From a virus: a stretch of 64,000 bases of DNA. The notes beneath the pieces were generated by a model. The model was not told the origin of the DNA and ran no database searches. It was given only the letters and a program-made list of their open reading frames with translations. The translations under genes were made by a program, and so were the position numbers. Position 1 is the stretch's first letter, and each line of letters opens with the position of its first letter. This document shows, in pieces, positions 1-7,653 of the stretch. The DNA lies in IMG/VR virus record IMGVR_UViG_3300021368_000003, positions 1 to 64,000 of that record; one strand, 5' to 3'.

Positions 1-1
1 T

Positions 2-313
2 GTGACTACCTTTGGTGGTCTGACTGCTCCTGCATCAGCAACTGCTGCTGCAACTCAGATCCAAGGGTCGTATGACGTTACTACTAACGCTACGAGTTTC
101 TCGTTTAGTGAATCCTTTAACCAAGGAGACGCACACGCTAGTGCTCCTACCGTAGGTGCTGTCAGCAACTTCGGTATCCAGACCAGTACAGCGGCGGGAG
201 CAGCAGGTGATCTTGCTGGAACCATCAATACTGGTGGTGCTGTCGAGTTGACTGCTGGTGGAGCTGGTACTACGGCGACAGGTCAATTCGTGACCGAGAT
301 TACCGTACGGTAA
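2..313 (+). CDS. Conserved phage protein, C-terminal part
   Basis: The reading frame is open from the left edge and stops at 311-313, so the true start probably lies outside the window. The visible 103 residues are rich in Ala, Gly, Thr and Ser, with almost no Lys or Cys, as in a beta-rich structural or secreted protein. The next plus-strand frames follow at once. I do not recognise a family. The GTG at position 2 is only the first in-frame start visible. Confidence 0.55.
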   Translation: MTTFGGLTAPASATAAATQIQGSYDVTTNATSFSFSESFNQGDAHASAPTVGAVSNFGIQTSTAAGAAGDLAGTINTGGAVELTAGGAGTTATGQFVTEITVR

Positions 314-520
314 TTGCCTAGAAAACGATTCAAGGTAAATCTAGATGACTGGTGTACTTGGGAGTATACAGGACAGGACCCACCACCGTGGGACTGGCAA
401 ATATGTGATACCTGTGGCGGTACTAAGCGTACTGACGGGTATCCTGTCTACGTACTCCCCTGCGAATGCAGTGCCAGTGGTCCCGAACTTCACTCAGGGC
501 TCGATGACGAGCCACACTGA
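314..520 (+). CDS. Possible small Cys-rich protein (uncertain)
   Basis: This 68-codon frame opens with TTG directly after the preceding stop. It is Trp-rich and carries a CDTCGG element followed by a CEC element, which could bind zinc. The first 50 or so residues look like a real protein. The second half overlaps the next gene (345-836) in another frame and looks less natural. The TTG start and the 176-base overlap keep confidence low. It could be a chance frame upstream of the secreted protein. Confidence 0.33.
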   Translation: MPRKRFKVNLDDWCTWEYTGQDPPPWDWQICDTCGGTKRTDGYPVYVLPCECSASGPELHSGLDDEPH

Positions 521-836
521 GACTACAAGTAAGATCACTGAGACAATCAACTCGATGGACTATAACACAGGATATCAATACTCGGCGACGGGTACTGGTG
601 TTACTGCAAATGGGAACCTGTCCCCAGGTACAGGAACAAACAATGTAACTATTGATGGCGTGACTTCAACATGGACAGGCATAACAAGCAAACCACAGTT
701 CACACAGACAACCCCAGGAGGGGCGTTTCAGTTCACAGAAACGTATCAGGGACCTGGTTTAAGCAACCACACAATTATAAACAGAACCACCGAGGTGACA
801 AGCGTCACCGACACTACAAGTATCTTCCAACAATAG
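345..836 (+). CDS. Putative secreted protein with signal peptide
   Basis: The protein has 163 residues. A hydrophobic stretch at about residues 20-36 is followed by an Ala-X-Ala-like site (PANA), which fits a Sec signal peptide. The mature part is Thr/Ser/Gly-rich and beta-prone. The ATG at 345 has an AAGG about 9 bases upstream. The first 18 residues overlap a Cys-rich frame and look unusual, so a GTG at 405 is an alternative start. The 3' end overlaps the next secreted-protein frame. The function is unknown; an envelope or virion-associated role is only inferred from the signal. Confidence 0.55.
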   Translation: MTGVLGSIQDRTHHRGTGKYVIPVAVLSVLTGILSTYSPANAVPVVPNFTQGSMTSHTETTSKITETINSMDYNTGYQYSATGTGVTANGNLSPGTGTNNVTIDGVTSTWTGITSKPQFTQTTPGGAFQFTETYQGPGLSNHTIINRTTEVTSVTDTTSIFQQ

Positions 837-1675
837 CATGTCTTTTATTTGGCATGACCCCAGTACCTGTGAGAGCAGAAACTGTGGGTGGTGTCTCTGC
901 AACAGCAGCGCCCGTGGCGAACAGTTCGGGCTCAGTGACCAACCAAGCCATTCAGGTTTTGCAAGGTCCTTATATAACAAACACTTATGGGAATGGGATC
1001 CAGTGTCAAGGTCCTACGATGAACATAACCCCATACATAACTGGTGCAGCGAGTGCTCAGAAACCATACGAGGATTGGTATGACACACCTGTATATGATA
1101 TGCGTGACCTAGATGAAGATGGTGCGCCAGACAATCCTGGTGCCATATTATTCATGCAACCGACACGTACAGGACAGAAAGATAACTACAACTTGTCTAT
1201 TGGTGTCAGTGCAACATGGTCTAGACCATTAGATAAGAAGTTGCAAGACCAATGTAAGCAGGCAGCAGCAGCAAACATCGAAATGATGCAGCAACTAACT
1301 GCCAATAAGAGGCTCGACTTTGAGATCGCGAGATTAAAAAATTGCGGACAGTTAATGAAGGAGGGAATTCGCTTCGTTCCAGGTACAGAATATGCAAAGA
1401 TCTGTGCTGATGTGCAAGTAACAAACGTGACTGCATTAAAGCAACACGCTCATACTATTTCCGTCCCATCATCTTCCGAAAAGTCCTCAGGGCATGACTC
1501 CTCTGACGCTGCTCATCTCGGCGGTCCCTTACATTCAGGCGAGGGGGTTCCTTCCCAAGAATCTTCTTCTTCGCAGCAGCAATCCCCTTCTTCACAGCAG
1601 GTTTCACAATTTTCAGAAGAAGATCGGCAAGCGGTTTTGCGAGCAGTGCGGAAGTCGTTGCAACAGCAGCAATAG
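671..1675 (+). CDS. Putative secreted protein, overlapping upstream gene
   Basis: The frame has 334 codons. A hydrophobic segment at about residues 53-69, ending in VRA before ETVGG, looks like a signal peptide, but it lies unusually far from the only in-frame ATG (671). The first 50 residues share DNA with the preceding gene and are very basic. The middle part (residues 70-255) looks like a real protein, with DEDGAPDNPG and a helical KLQDQCKQAAAANIEMMQQL region. The last 75 residues are Ser/Gln-rich and lie antisense to the next gene. The start is doubtful, and translation might depend on coupling or an unusual start codon. Confidence 0.5.
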   Translation: MDRHNKQTTVHTDNPRRGVSVHRNVSGTWFKQPHNYKQNHRGDKRHRHYKYLPTIACLLFGMTPVPVRAETVGGVSATAAPVANSSGSVTNQAIQVLQGPYITNTYGNGIQCQGPTMNITPYITGAASAQKPYEDWYDTPVYDMRDLDEDGAPDNPGAILFMQPTRTGQKDNYNLSIGVSATWSRPLDKKLQDQCKQAAAANIEMMQQLTANKRLDFEIARLKNCGQLMKEGIRFVPGTEYAKICADVQVTNVTALKQHAHTISVPSSSEKSSGHDSSDAAHLGGPLHSGEGVPSQESSSSQQQSPSSQQVSQFSEEDRQAVLRAVRKSLQQQQ

Positions 1676-2246
1676 CAGCGGTAGTAGCGACCACCTGAGG
1701 TGCTGGAAGGTACTGAGAAGTTAGTGGTATATCCTCATACAAGGTCACACAGACCTGTTCATTGTTAATAATACGGGTCTCATAACCAGAGACCCTTTCT
1801 TTTTGGTTTTGTGCTACATCACCTATCCTTGGTGCATTAGGACCAGGACATTCATACTTGTCCTTAGGAACAGTATTCTTAGGAACCTCAGGTGTCTCTA
1901 CATCAGGTGTTTCTGGTGGTCTAACCTTAGGAATAGGTGCTTCGTATTCAAACTTTAACTTATCTTTGTTGTAATCAATAGGGTTAAATGCGGGTATACC
2001 TGCATCACAGTAGGTAACCACACCCTTAGGATCGTCATCTGATAGCACACCACTCTTCTCCTTAGAGGAGTTCTGTTCGTGTGCCTCTACGCATCCAGGA
2101 ATGTTAATAATAGGAACACCCACCGTCGATGTGACAGGTGGGTACACAGGTATTGCAGTGGGAACCTGAGGTAACTGCTGCATTACATCGGGGATTTTAA
2201 TCTCACTGATCTGAGTCCCTGTAATTTTAATCTCAGGGATCGGCAT
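1455..2246 (-). CDS. Proline-rich protein with C-terminal hydrophobic segment
   Basis: The protein has 263 residues. The N-terminal half is rich in Pro, Ile and Val (repeats such as EIKITG and EIKIPD). A middle section has spaced Pro-Glu-Val-Pro units and several Cys. An Ala-rich hydrophobic segment near residues 185-210 precedes a very basic tail. It is the last gene of the minus-strand block and ends inside the oppositely directed gene. Two small membrane proteins lie just upstream, 3 bases apart or less. The composition suggests a membrane- or envelope-associated phage protein. No catalytic motif is visible. Confidence 0.7.
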   Translation of the reverse strand: MPIPEIKITGTQISEIKIPDVMQQLPQVPTAIPVYPPVTSTVGVPIINIPGCVEAHEQNSSKEKSGVLSDDDPKGVVTYCDAGIPAFNPIDYNKDKLKFEYEAPIPKVRPPETPDVETPEVPKNTVPKDKYECPGPNAPRIGDVAQNQKERVSGYETRIINNEQVCVTLYEDIPLTSQYLPAPQVVATTAAIAAVATTSALLAKPLADLLLKIVKPAVKKGIAAAKKKILGKEPPRLNVRDRRDEQRQRSHALRTFRKMMGRK

Positions 2247-2249
2247 GAT

Positions 2250-2489
2250 TTAGAACGGCACAACAGGAAGAGGAACTGCTCCACCAGTCGCTTCTGGGAT
2301 CTCTGGGATGCCACCATCAAGCGCAAGAGGAAGTGCTTCCATCACGGCAGTAGTCACAAGACCTGCTGCTTTCTCTTTCAGACCTTCAACAATGCTATCT
2401 CTCTGTAAATAGAGCACAGTACCAGCACCAATGATGCTAGTAGTACCTACGAAAGAAATAACTGCGAGTGCGTTAATTACTTTTTGCAT
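2250..2489 (-). CDS. Small membrane protein
   Basis: This 79-residue protein has one N-terminal hydrophobic helix (about residues 5-27, ALAVISFVGTTSIIGAG) with no clear cleavage site. A short charged region and a Pro/Val-rich C-terminus follow. It lies 3 bases after the preceding gene and 3 bases before the next, so it is part of a tight operon. It resembles small conserved cyanophage membrane proteins of unknown function. Confidence 0.7.
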   Translation of the reverse strand: MQKVINALAVISFVGTTSIIGAGTVLYLQRDSIVEGLKEKAAGLVTTAVMEALPLALDGGIPEIPEATGGAVPLPVVPF

Positions 2490-2491
2490 GA

Positions 2492-2776
2492 TTACTTAGG
2501 AGGTTCGTCTTTTTTGCTGTTACCGTTATTAGATTTTGCCGTAGCAACCCCGAACGTAGCTAACGTCCCAGTAAAAACGCTGGCTATAAAAGTGGGATCG
2601 ATATTAGTCTTAGCGAGTCCAGGGACTTGCAAGTAATTGATCGTAAGAATTGCGGCAGACCACCCGAGGATAATCAAACGTACGAGAGTTGCTACTCCCT
2701 CATCATGCCATTCATACTGTTCTTTCTTTTTCACTTTTACGGGTTTGGTCTCCTCATTGTGAGGAGTCTCAGACAT
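2492..2776 (-). CDS. Two-helix membrane protein, possible holin
   Basis: The protein has 94 residues with a charged N-terminus, then two hydrophobic segments (about residues 28-47 and 60-79) and a charged Lys/Asn/Asp tail. Two helices with hydrophilic ends and a size below 100 residues fit the general design of phage holins. No lysin is adjacent, so the holin role is a guess from shape only. A late-promoter-like octamer lies 22 bases upstream, so it is probably expressed late with the next two genes. Confidence 0.7.
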   Translation of the reverse strand: MSETPHNEETKPVKVKKKEQYEWHDEGVATLVRLIILGWSAAILTINYLQVPGLAKTNIDPTFIASVFTGTLATFGVATAKSNNGNSKKDEPPK

Positions 2777-2797
2777 ATTTCTATTGGTTAGGCAACT

Positions 2798-4249
2798 CTA
2801 TTTAGACAAATGATCGTTTCCAATAAACAGATCATTGATACCCTTCTTAGAGAACAATTCCTTTGCTTCCCATTTCTTAGAAGCAATAGGTTTGCCACCC
2901 AAATTCAGTGATGTATTGAGCAAAACACTGTCACCTGTCAGTTCTTTATACCTCTGCATCAAACGTGCAAAGCAATCATCACCCTCTACTGTCTGAATGC
3001 GACAGGATCCATCTACATGGGTGACAGATGTGAGTTCTGTGTCCTTAACATCAACAGAGATGTTCATGTAAGGTGCATCACCATCAAAGTCAAAGAACTT
3101 GTTGCAATCTTCTTTGAGCACAGCAGCACCAAATGGTCTGAAATGCTCACGATGTTTGACTCTATTGTTGATATAGTCCTTTGCCCTACTGTTACGGGCA
3201 TTCATGAGGATAGAACGGTGTCCAAGGGCACGAGGACCAACCTCACCGCGTCCCTGATACCATGCAACGATGTGACCATCTGCTAGTGCTATCGCTGCCT
3301 GGTCAATAGTATGGTCATCAGGTTCTTCTACGCTCTCATCGTCCTGCCAGAAGGGGAATCCTTTTTTACTGAACGCCTCTTCATGGAAGTGTTGACGCAA
3401 GAACTCAACAGCACCCAGTGAAAGACCACAATCATTGGCATGAGGGGGTATCATGACCTTCTGACCAGTCCTATGGATCTTCCCATTGAACACACAGTTC
3501 TGTGCTACACCACCAGAGTAACCAACAGGTTCATCGCATGGGTATTCACTGCCAATATACTCGGCAAGTTTGTCACCAGTGACCTCATGTACTGTTCTCA
3601 ACCAGTTGATGTCAAAATCATTGTCCCATTTCCTATGCCATGAGTCATAGTTCCAGATCCCACGGATCTGACTGAGGGGATACATGTCAATTTTCTCATA
3701 ATAGGACTCGTCTAGCATCCCATAGGACTGTAATCCCATGACTTTACCTGCTAGATCGAGTCCCCAATCATCACCAGTCAAACCAAGTTTGCGACCCACT
3801 GCTGCCATGCAGACACCAATAGATCCAGACTTGTTTACATCGTGTGTATACTGCAATTTACCACCCACATAGAGAGAATGTGCGCGGTCGTTGTTACCAA
3901 ACCCATCGAAGACGAAGTTAGTGAATGGAATGTCACCAAGTGGCCAAAGACTCAGAACATGTGCCCAGTGATGATCAACAGCAAAGGTTCTACAAGGAAA
4001 ACCCATGTCCAATTCCCGATAGTTTTCGCCCTCAGCAAACTCTATCTGGTCAGTGATCATAGCAATGGCGTCGAGGTCATCGACTTTGACACCCCAACCA
4101 TTCAGGATGTCTTCCCATTGCCATGCGTTGTCAAATCCATGATGTTTAATACCGTACTTACGTTCGGTGGCACAATATCGTACTGTTTTTCCATTAGTGT
4201 AAGTGATATTGGAATCATGGTCGTCAAGACGTAATCCCAAGAATTTCAT
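2798..4249 (-). CDS. NodU/CmcH-family carbamoyltransferase
   Basis: Members of this family transfer a carbamoyl group from carbamoyl phosphate to a hydroxyl or amine, through a carbamoyl-adenylate. The 483-residue protein shows both expected parts. The N-terminal domain has the metal-binding DHHWAH element near residue 92. The C-terminal domain has GEVGPRALGHRS, the HFRPFGA element and LNTSLNLGGKPI, which are signatures of the NodU family. It is somewhat shorter than nodulation enzymes (about 560 residues). The substrate cannot be read from sequence; phage surface, host metabolite or modified nucleotide are all possible. The gene abuts the 66-residue gene upstream (shared base at 4249). Confidence 0.93.
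   Translation of the reverse strand: MKFLGLRLDDHDSNITYTNGKTVRYCATERKYGIKHHGFDNAWQWEDILNGWGVKVDDLDAIAMITDQIEFAEGENYRELDMGFPCRTFAVDHHWAHVLSLWPLGDIPFTNFVFDGFGNNDRAHSLYVGGKLQYTHDVNKSGSIGVCMAAVGRKLGLTGDDWGLDLAGKVMGLQSYGMLDESYYEKIDMYPLSQIRGIWNYDSWHRKWDNDFDINWLRTVHEVTGDKLAEYIGSEYPCDEPVGYSGGVAQNCVFNGKIHRTGQKVMIPPHANDCGLSLGAVEFLRQHFHEEAFSKKGFPFWQDDESVEEPDDHTIDQAAIALADGHIVAWYQGRGEVGPRALGHRSILMNARNSRAKDYINNRVKHREHFRPFGAAVLKEDCNKFFDFDGDAPYMNISVDVKDTELTSVTHVDGSCRIQTVEGDDCFARLMQRYKELTGDSVLLNTSLNLGGKPIASKKWEAKELFSKKGINDLFIGNDHLSK
2799..2806 (-). promoter_or_regulatory. Late-promoter-like octamer TCTAAATA
   Basis: Read on the minus strand, this is TCTAAATA, close to the T4 late promoter TATAAATA recognised by gp55. 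It lies 22 bases upstream of the ATG at 2776 and overlaps the end of the carbamoyltransferase gene. The same octamer occurs before several virion genes here. Confidence 0.55.
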
Positions 4250-4449
4250 TAACAGTCCTCACATTTGTCTTTGTTCTGTTTTTTGTTCCATTTCTTACGA
4301 ACTTTCTTCAATTCGTTCAGTTCGTACTTGATGTTTGAATAGGCGGTCTCTGCATCAAGTTTCTGTGCCATTTCCATAGCACAAATCATGCCAACTCTTG
4401 TTCCAAAGAGTTGGATCGCCTTATCATAACAATCCATTTGGTCATACAT
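4249..4449 (-). CDS. Small helical protein of unknown function
   Basis: I take the ATG at 4449, one base after the regA stop, giving 66 residues. The longer frame to 4500 needs a TTG start inside regA and its first 17 residues look like overlap noise. The protein has a Cys/Met-containing helix followed by a Lys-rich tail ending in KCEDC. Its position next to regA suggests expression with the replication genes. No family is recognised. Confidence 0.7.
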   Translation of the reverse strand: MYDQMDCYDKAIQLFGTRVGMICAMEMAQKLDAETAYSNIKYELNELKKVRKKWNKKQNKDKCEDC

Positions 4450-4450
4450 A

Positions 4451-4870
4451 TCAGGTTTCGGAAGTAACTTTCTTCTTCCCGATGTTGTACTTAGATTCAA
4501 GTGTCCACTCTGACTTATCTTTGTAAGACAGAACTTTAATTTGATTCAGCGGTGCAACATCAACGAGATCTTCTGCATGGAAGTCTACTAGACCCCAATC
4601 AAACAGAAGTTTTGCGATGCGATTACGACGTTCAACATCGTTCTTTGTAATGTTAGCAGGTTTGCCATCAAGGGCAAACAATTCTTTGAAGTGTACAATA
4701 TAATACTTGCCTTTTTTATGAAGAATATGGCAAGACTGGTACAGTTTACGATCCTTTCTAGAAGCAACACCAATTCGGGTTAGGGTCTCACGCACTTTCA
4801 GGAAGTCATCAGGTTCCTTCAATGCAACTTCTAACATCATATCCTGAGACCACGAGATCTCTTCACTCAT
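4451..4870 (-). CDS. regA: RegA translational repressor
   Basis: RegA of T4 binds ribosome-binding regions of early mRNAs, including its own, and blocks their translation. This 139-residue protein has the family signature: DDFLKVRETLTRIG, then KLYQSCHILHKKGKYYIVHF, close to the T4 sequence. T4 RegA has 122 residues; the extra length is mainly at the C-terminus. I chose the ATG at 4870 because a GGAGG lies 5 bases upstream; the longer frame would begin at a TTG inside that site. It overlaps the end of gene 62, as in T4, where regA follows 62. Confidence 0.97.
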   Translation of the reverse strand: MSEEISWSQDMMLEVALKEPDDFLKVRETLTRIGVASRKDRKLYQSCHILHKKGKYYIVHFKELFALDGKPANITKNDVERRNRIAKLLFDWGLVDFHAEDLVDVAPLNQIKVLSYKDKSEWTLESKYNIGKKKVTSET

Positions 4871-5261
4871 TTTTTCCTCCAACTTTTAGTTTAGATTTGA
4901 TGACTTCAAGTTGACCCTTGTTTAGCAGTTTCAATGCATCTCGTGCTTTGTCAGTGCTATATCCGTAGAACTGTTTAACACGTTCTAGATCATTATCAGT
5001 CTGTTGTTTATCCCAAGGAGCAAATCTCTTGGATTTCCTGATACTATGTATATAGAATTGATATTGAAGGTCATTGTCAAGAGTGAAGAAGCGATTCATC
5101 TCATTGGCATACAACACAGTGTCAACGTGATGTGACATACACTTGTTAATGACGTATGCAGGATACTTCTTCATGGCATCAGCATCATCAGTGAAGTTAC
5201 CTGCCTTCAAATTGATATCGTTGAGGTAGTCTTTCAGTTGATAATCAAACTTTTTGTCCAT
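4863..5261 (-). CDS. 62: Clamp loader small subunit gp62
   Basis: T4 gp62 pairs with gp44 to load the gp45 sliding clamp onto primer-template DNA. The product has 132 residues, shorter than T4 gp62 (187) but similar to what I recall for cyanophages. It has the family's N-terminal region (LKDYLNDINLKAGNF) and the PAYVINKCMSHHVD segment. It overlaps dam upstream by 17 bases and regA downstream by 8 bases. The order 44, (two inserted genes), 62, regA otherwise follows T4. Confidence 0.92.
   Translation of the reverse strand: MDKKFDYQLKDYLNDINLKAGNFTDDADAMKKYPAYVINKCMSHHVDTVLYANEMNRFFTLDNDLQYQFYIHSIRKSKRFAPWDKQQTDNDLERVKQFYGYSTDKARDALKLLNKGQLEVIKSKLKVGGKNE
4876..4880 (-). promoter_or_regulatory. 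Ribosome binding site of regA (GGAGG)
   Basis: A full GGAGG followed by an A-run lies 5 bases before the regA ATG. It is the strongest Shine-Dalgarno in the replication operon, and it fixes the regA start. By analogy with T4, this region is where RegA would repress its own translation. Confidence 0.7.
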
Positions 5262-6093
5262 AGAGTGCTGATTCCAGGGTAGAAGGTGGGTTTACGTCGT
5301 AGTTGCTGATCAGAAGTTCTGACTTCTTGTTGTTCTCACGGTGCTGCATACCATATGTGATGGAGAAATAGCGTTGGTGATAGTCACCGAACATCTTTTC
5401 GATCTCTTCATCTACATTATAGGTCACCATCCAGTCATTTGGACACTTCTTGCACACTTCTGCGAAGCGATTGTGGTCAAAATCCTTGTGCATCTCAGCA
5501 TTAGTGCCATAGAGATAACTACCAATCTTGTATGGAGGATCAAGGAAGCAAAAAGTATTATCGTTATCAGGTTGCATGACCTCTTCGTAGTCCAGATTAG
5601 TGATTTCCCAGTGAGAAATAAGATCTTTGTAGTGCTTCAACTTAGAAGCACCACGAAGGGTAAAGTTCTGCTGTGATGCTGACTGAGAGAACGCAGAGTT
5701 CTCAGTCAACCCGCTGTAAGAACACTTATTAAGAACCCAAAATAGAACAGCTTGGCGAAAAGGATCGGCGGAGGAAATCTCTTCCTTACTCCTAATGAAT
5801 AACTCCTTAGCGGAGTCAGGAGTTGGGTGCTCTTGCTTAGTTGCATAACATACATCAGACAAATCATCCCCATGTTCTTGGAGTGTTACCCAAAAATTAT
5901 AGAGATAGTAATACTTATCATTTACCCAGACAGGAACGTCAGGGTGTTTTTGTGTGAAGAGGAGTGCCATAGAGGCACCACCTAGGAATGGTTCACGAAA
6001 CTCTTCGATACCAGCAGGGAACCAGTCATACAGCATCTTTGCTGCTCGTGACTTACCACCTGGGTATCGTAGTGGGGTCTTCAATAACTTCAT
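5245..6093 (-). CDS. dam: DNA adenine N6-methyltransferase (Dam, D12 class)
   Basis: Dam-type enzymes transfer a methyl group from S-adenosylmethionine to adenine N6. The 282-residue protein has the SAM-binding motif LRYPGGKSR at residues 8-16 and FREPFLGGAS near residue 33. The catalytic DPPY is near residue 186 in CFLDPPYKIGSYLYG. This order is typical of class alpha D12 enzymes; full length matches the family (260-290). The target sequence cannot be read from the protein; GATC is likely by family. It sits between 44 and 62, where T4 has no gene, beside an oxygenase gene with which it overlaps by 4 bases. Confidence 0.96.
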   Translation of the reverse strand: MKLLKTPLRYPGGKSRAAKMLYDWFPAGIEEFREPFLGGASMALLFTQKHPDVPVWVNDKYYYLYNFWVTLQEHGDDLSDVCYATKQEHPTPDSAKELFIRSKEEISSADPFRQAVLFWVLNKCSYSGLTENSAFSQSASQQNFTLRGASKLKHYKDLISHWEITNLDYEEVMQPDNDNTFCFLDPPYKIGSYLYGTNAEMHKDFDHNRFAEVCKKCPNDWMVTYNVDEEIEKMFGDYHQRYFSITYGMQHRENNKKSELLISNYDVNPPSTLESALYGQKV

Positions 6094-6713
6094 AATACAT
6101 TGATTCTTGCCATAGGTACACCTTGTGGTCCAGCATTGACTGCACCATGTGGTAGTGCGTTGAAAGACATCGTAAATCGATCATCTTCTCTCGCCTGAGG
6201 TTCACTGAAATGTCTCAACCATCCAGGGAAGATAAGAAGTTTACCAGGTTCTGCCTCAAACTTTTCATAGGGTCCGTCGAAGTGATCCCTAATGATCTCC
6301 AAGGTATCAAGATTACGGATATCAACAGGGTCTTGAAAGACAGTCCTACTTCCTTCGGTGAAGTAGTATACACCAGAGAGATAAGAATAAGGATGACGAT
6401 GAAGAGGATGACCAGCGCCTGACTTACCAGGTGCCCAGTTCGCCCAAGAAAGAGAGATTTTAAGTTCTTCAACTTGCAATGCAAGATCACAACGCATGTA
6501 TTCCAGACAGTCATGGAAGAATCCAATCAGCGGGAGCATCGGTTCCTCTTTATGTATGTCTCCACGACTGGTTCTAACACCAGCAGGGTAGTTGTACATA
6601 GACATCTCCAAGGTCTTGATGAAATCAAGTGCTTGATCTGACATCCACATGTCTTCTTCGTCGAGATTAAACTCGTATATATCAGTCGGGAATAACCCGT
6701 GCTTCTTCATCAT
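6090..6713 (-). CDS. 2-oxoglutarate/Fe(II)-dependent oxygenase (2OG-FeII_Oxy_5 type)
   Basis: The 207-residue protein matches the family in which SWANWAPG and a His-x-His motif (PLHRHPYSYLSGVYYF, His105 and His107) are followed by a distal His168 (FPGWLRHFSEP) and Arg179 (DRFTMSFN). These bind Fe(II) and 2-oxoglutarate. The substrate is unknown. Many T4-like cyanophages carry such enzymes. Here it is placed directly between gp44 and Dam with 4-base overlaps, so it is made together with replication proteins. A role in nucleotide or DNA modification is possible but not shown. Confidence 0.87.
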   Translation of the reverse strand: MMKKHGLFPTDIYEFNLDEEDMWMSDQALDFIKTLEMSMYNYPAGVRTSRGDIHKEEPMLPLIGFFHDCLEYMRCDLALQVEELKISLSWANWAPGKSGAGHPLHRHPYSYLSGVYYFTEGSRTVFQDPVDIRNLDTLEIIRDHFDGPYEKFEAEPGKLLIFPGWLRHFSEPQAREDDRFTMSFNALPHGAVNAGPQGVPMARINVL

Positions 6714-7651
6714 TGGAATTCACATCGAATCATCATTTCGGTCAGGAATGCAAGAAGATTGATCTCTTGATCCATGACAAAGTTAGACTTGTACTGATAC
6801 TCTGCAATGATCAAGACTGCCTCAGGGATAGTCTTAGGTGTCAGGTGTGTATACAGCGAGTCGTAGATCTTTCTCATGATCAGTTGTGGTTCGTTGTCTA
6901 GATTAGCAACGACCCACTTCTTCACTTGCGTGAATTCCCTCCCTTTGAGGTATTTAACCAAGTCATCAATAGCAACGTCGCCAGTATTACCGAGAATCCC
7001 AACATCGATCTTCCCCTTAGAAGCATACTTCTGTAATTCATTTAGGGTGCGACGGAAGTCAGGGAAATGTTTCTGTACAACTTCTGCAACAACTTTCATT
7101 TCAAAGTCGATGCCTTCGGTTGCAAGAATCTTGTGTACTCGCTTGAAGAATGTTGTTGCTAGTTGCTGCTTTTCTCTGCCTTTGACGTGAAAATCTACAA
7201 CAGAACAGCGAGAGTGGATAGGTTCAATGATCCTGTTCTTGTAGTTACAGGTGAAGATAAACCTACAAACATTTTGAAACTCCTCAATGTTCGCTCGGAG
7301 GAGCATCTGAACATCAGGAGTAGTGTTATCTGCCTCATCGATGATAATTACCTTGTGCTTCGCCGTAGAGGCAAGAGACACAGTGCTAGCAAAAGACTTT
7401 GCCTGGTTCCTCACGGTGTCCAGGAAACGTCCTTCATCAGAACCGTTGATGACATAGTAGTCAGCATCAAGTTCTTTGCACAATGCTTTGGCAATAGTGG
7501 TCTTACCGATACCAGCAGGTCCTGCAAGGAGAAGATTAGGGATCTCACCCTGTTCTAGGAACCCCTTGAACATTTCCTTGGTGTTATCAGGAAGAATACA
7601 CTCATCAACAGTCTCGGGGCGATACTTTTCTACCCAAAGAAACTCATTCAT
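6710..7651 (-). CDS. 44: Clamp loader large subunit gp44
   Basis: gp44 is the AAA+ ATPase of the clamp loader. The 313-residue product has the Walker A motif AGPAGIGKTT near residue 44, Walker B IIIDEADN near residue 103, and the sensor and arginine-finger region with HSRC near residue 150. T4 gp44 has 319 residues. I start at ATG 7651 (MNEFLWVEKYRP); the two extra codons upstream would use a TTG that overlaps the stop of the small gene before it. It overlaps the oxygenase gene downstream by 4 bases. Confidence 0.97.
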   Translation of the reverse strand: MNEFLWVEKYRPETVDECILPDNTKEMFKGFLEQGEIPNLLLAGPAGIGKTTIAKALCKELDADYYVINGSDEGRFLDTVRNQAKSFASTVSLASTAKHKVIIIDEADNTTPDVQMLLRANIEEFQNVCRFIFTCNYKNRIIEPIHSRCSVVDFHVKGREKQQLATTFFKRVHKILATEGIDFEMKVVAEVVQKHFPDFRRTLNELQKYASKGKIDVGILGNTGDVAIDDLVKYLKGREFTQVKKWVVANLDNEPQLIMRKIYDSLYTHLTPKTIPEAVLIIAEYQYKSNFVMDQEINLLAFLTEMMIRCEFQ

Positions 7652-7653
7652 AA

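Noticed and set aside
838-1083. 81-codon plus-strand ORF starting MSFIWHDP
   Set aside because: It lies in a third frame over the signal peptide of the 671-1675 protein, whose sequence is far more protein-like.
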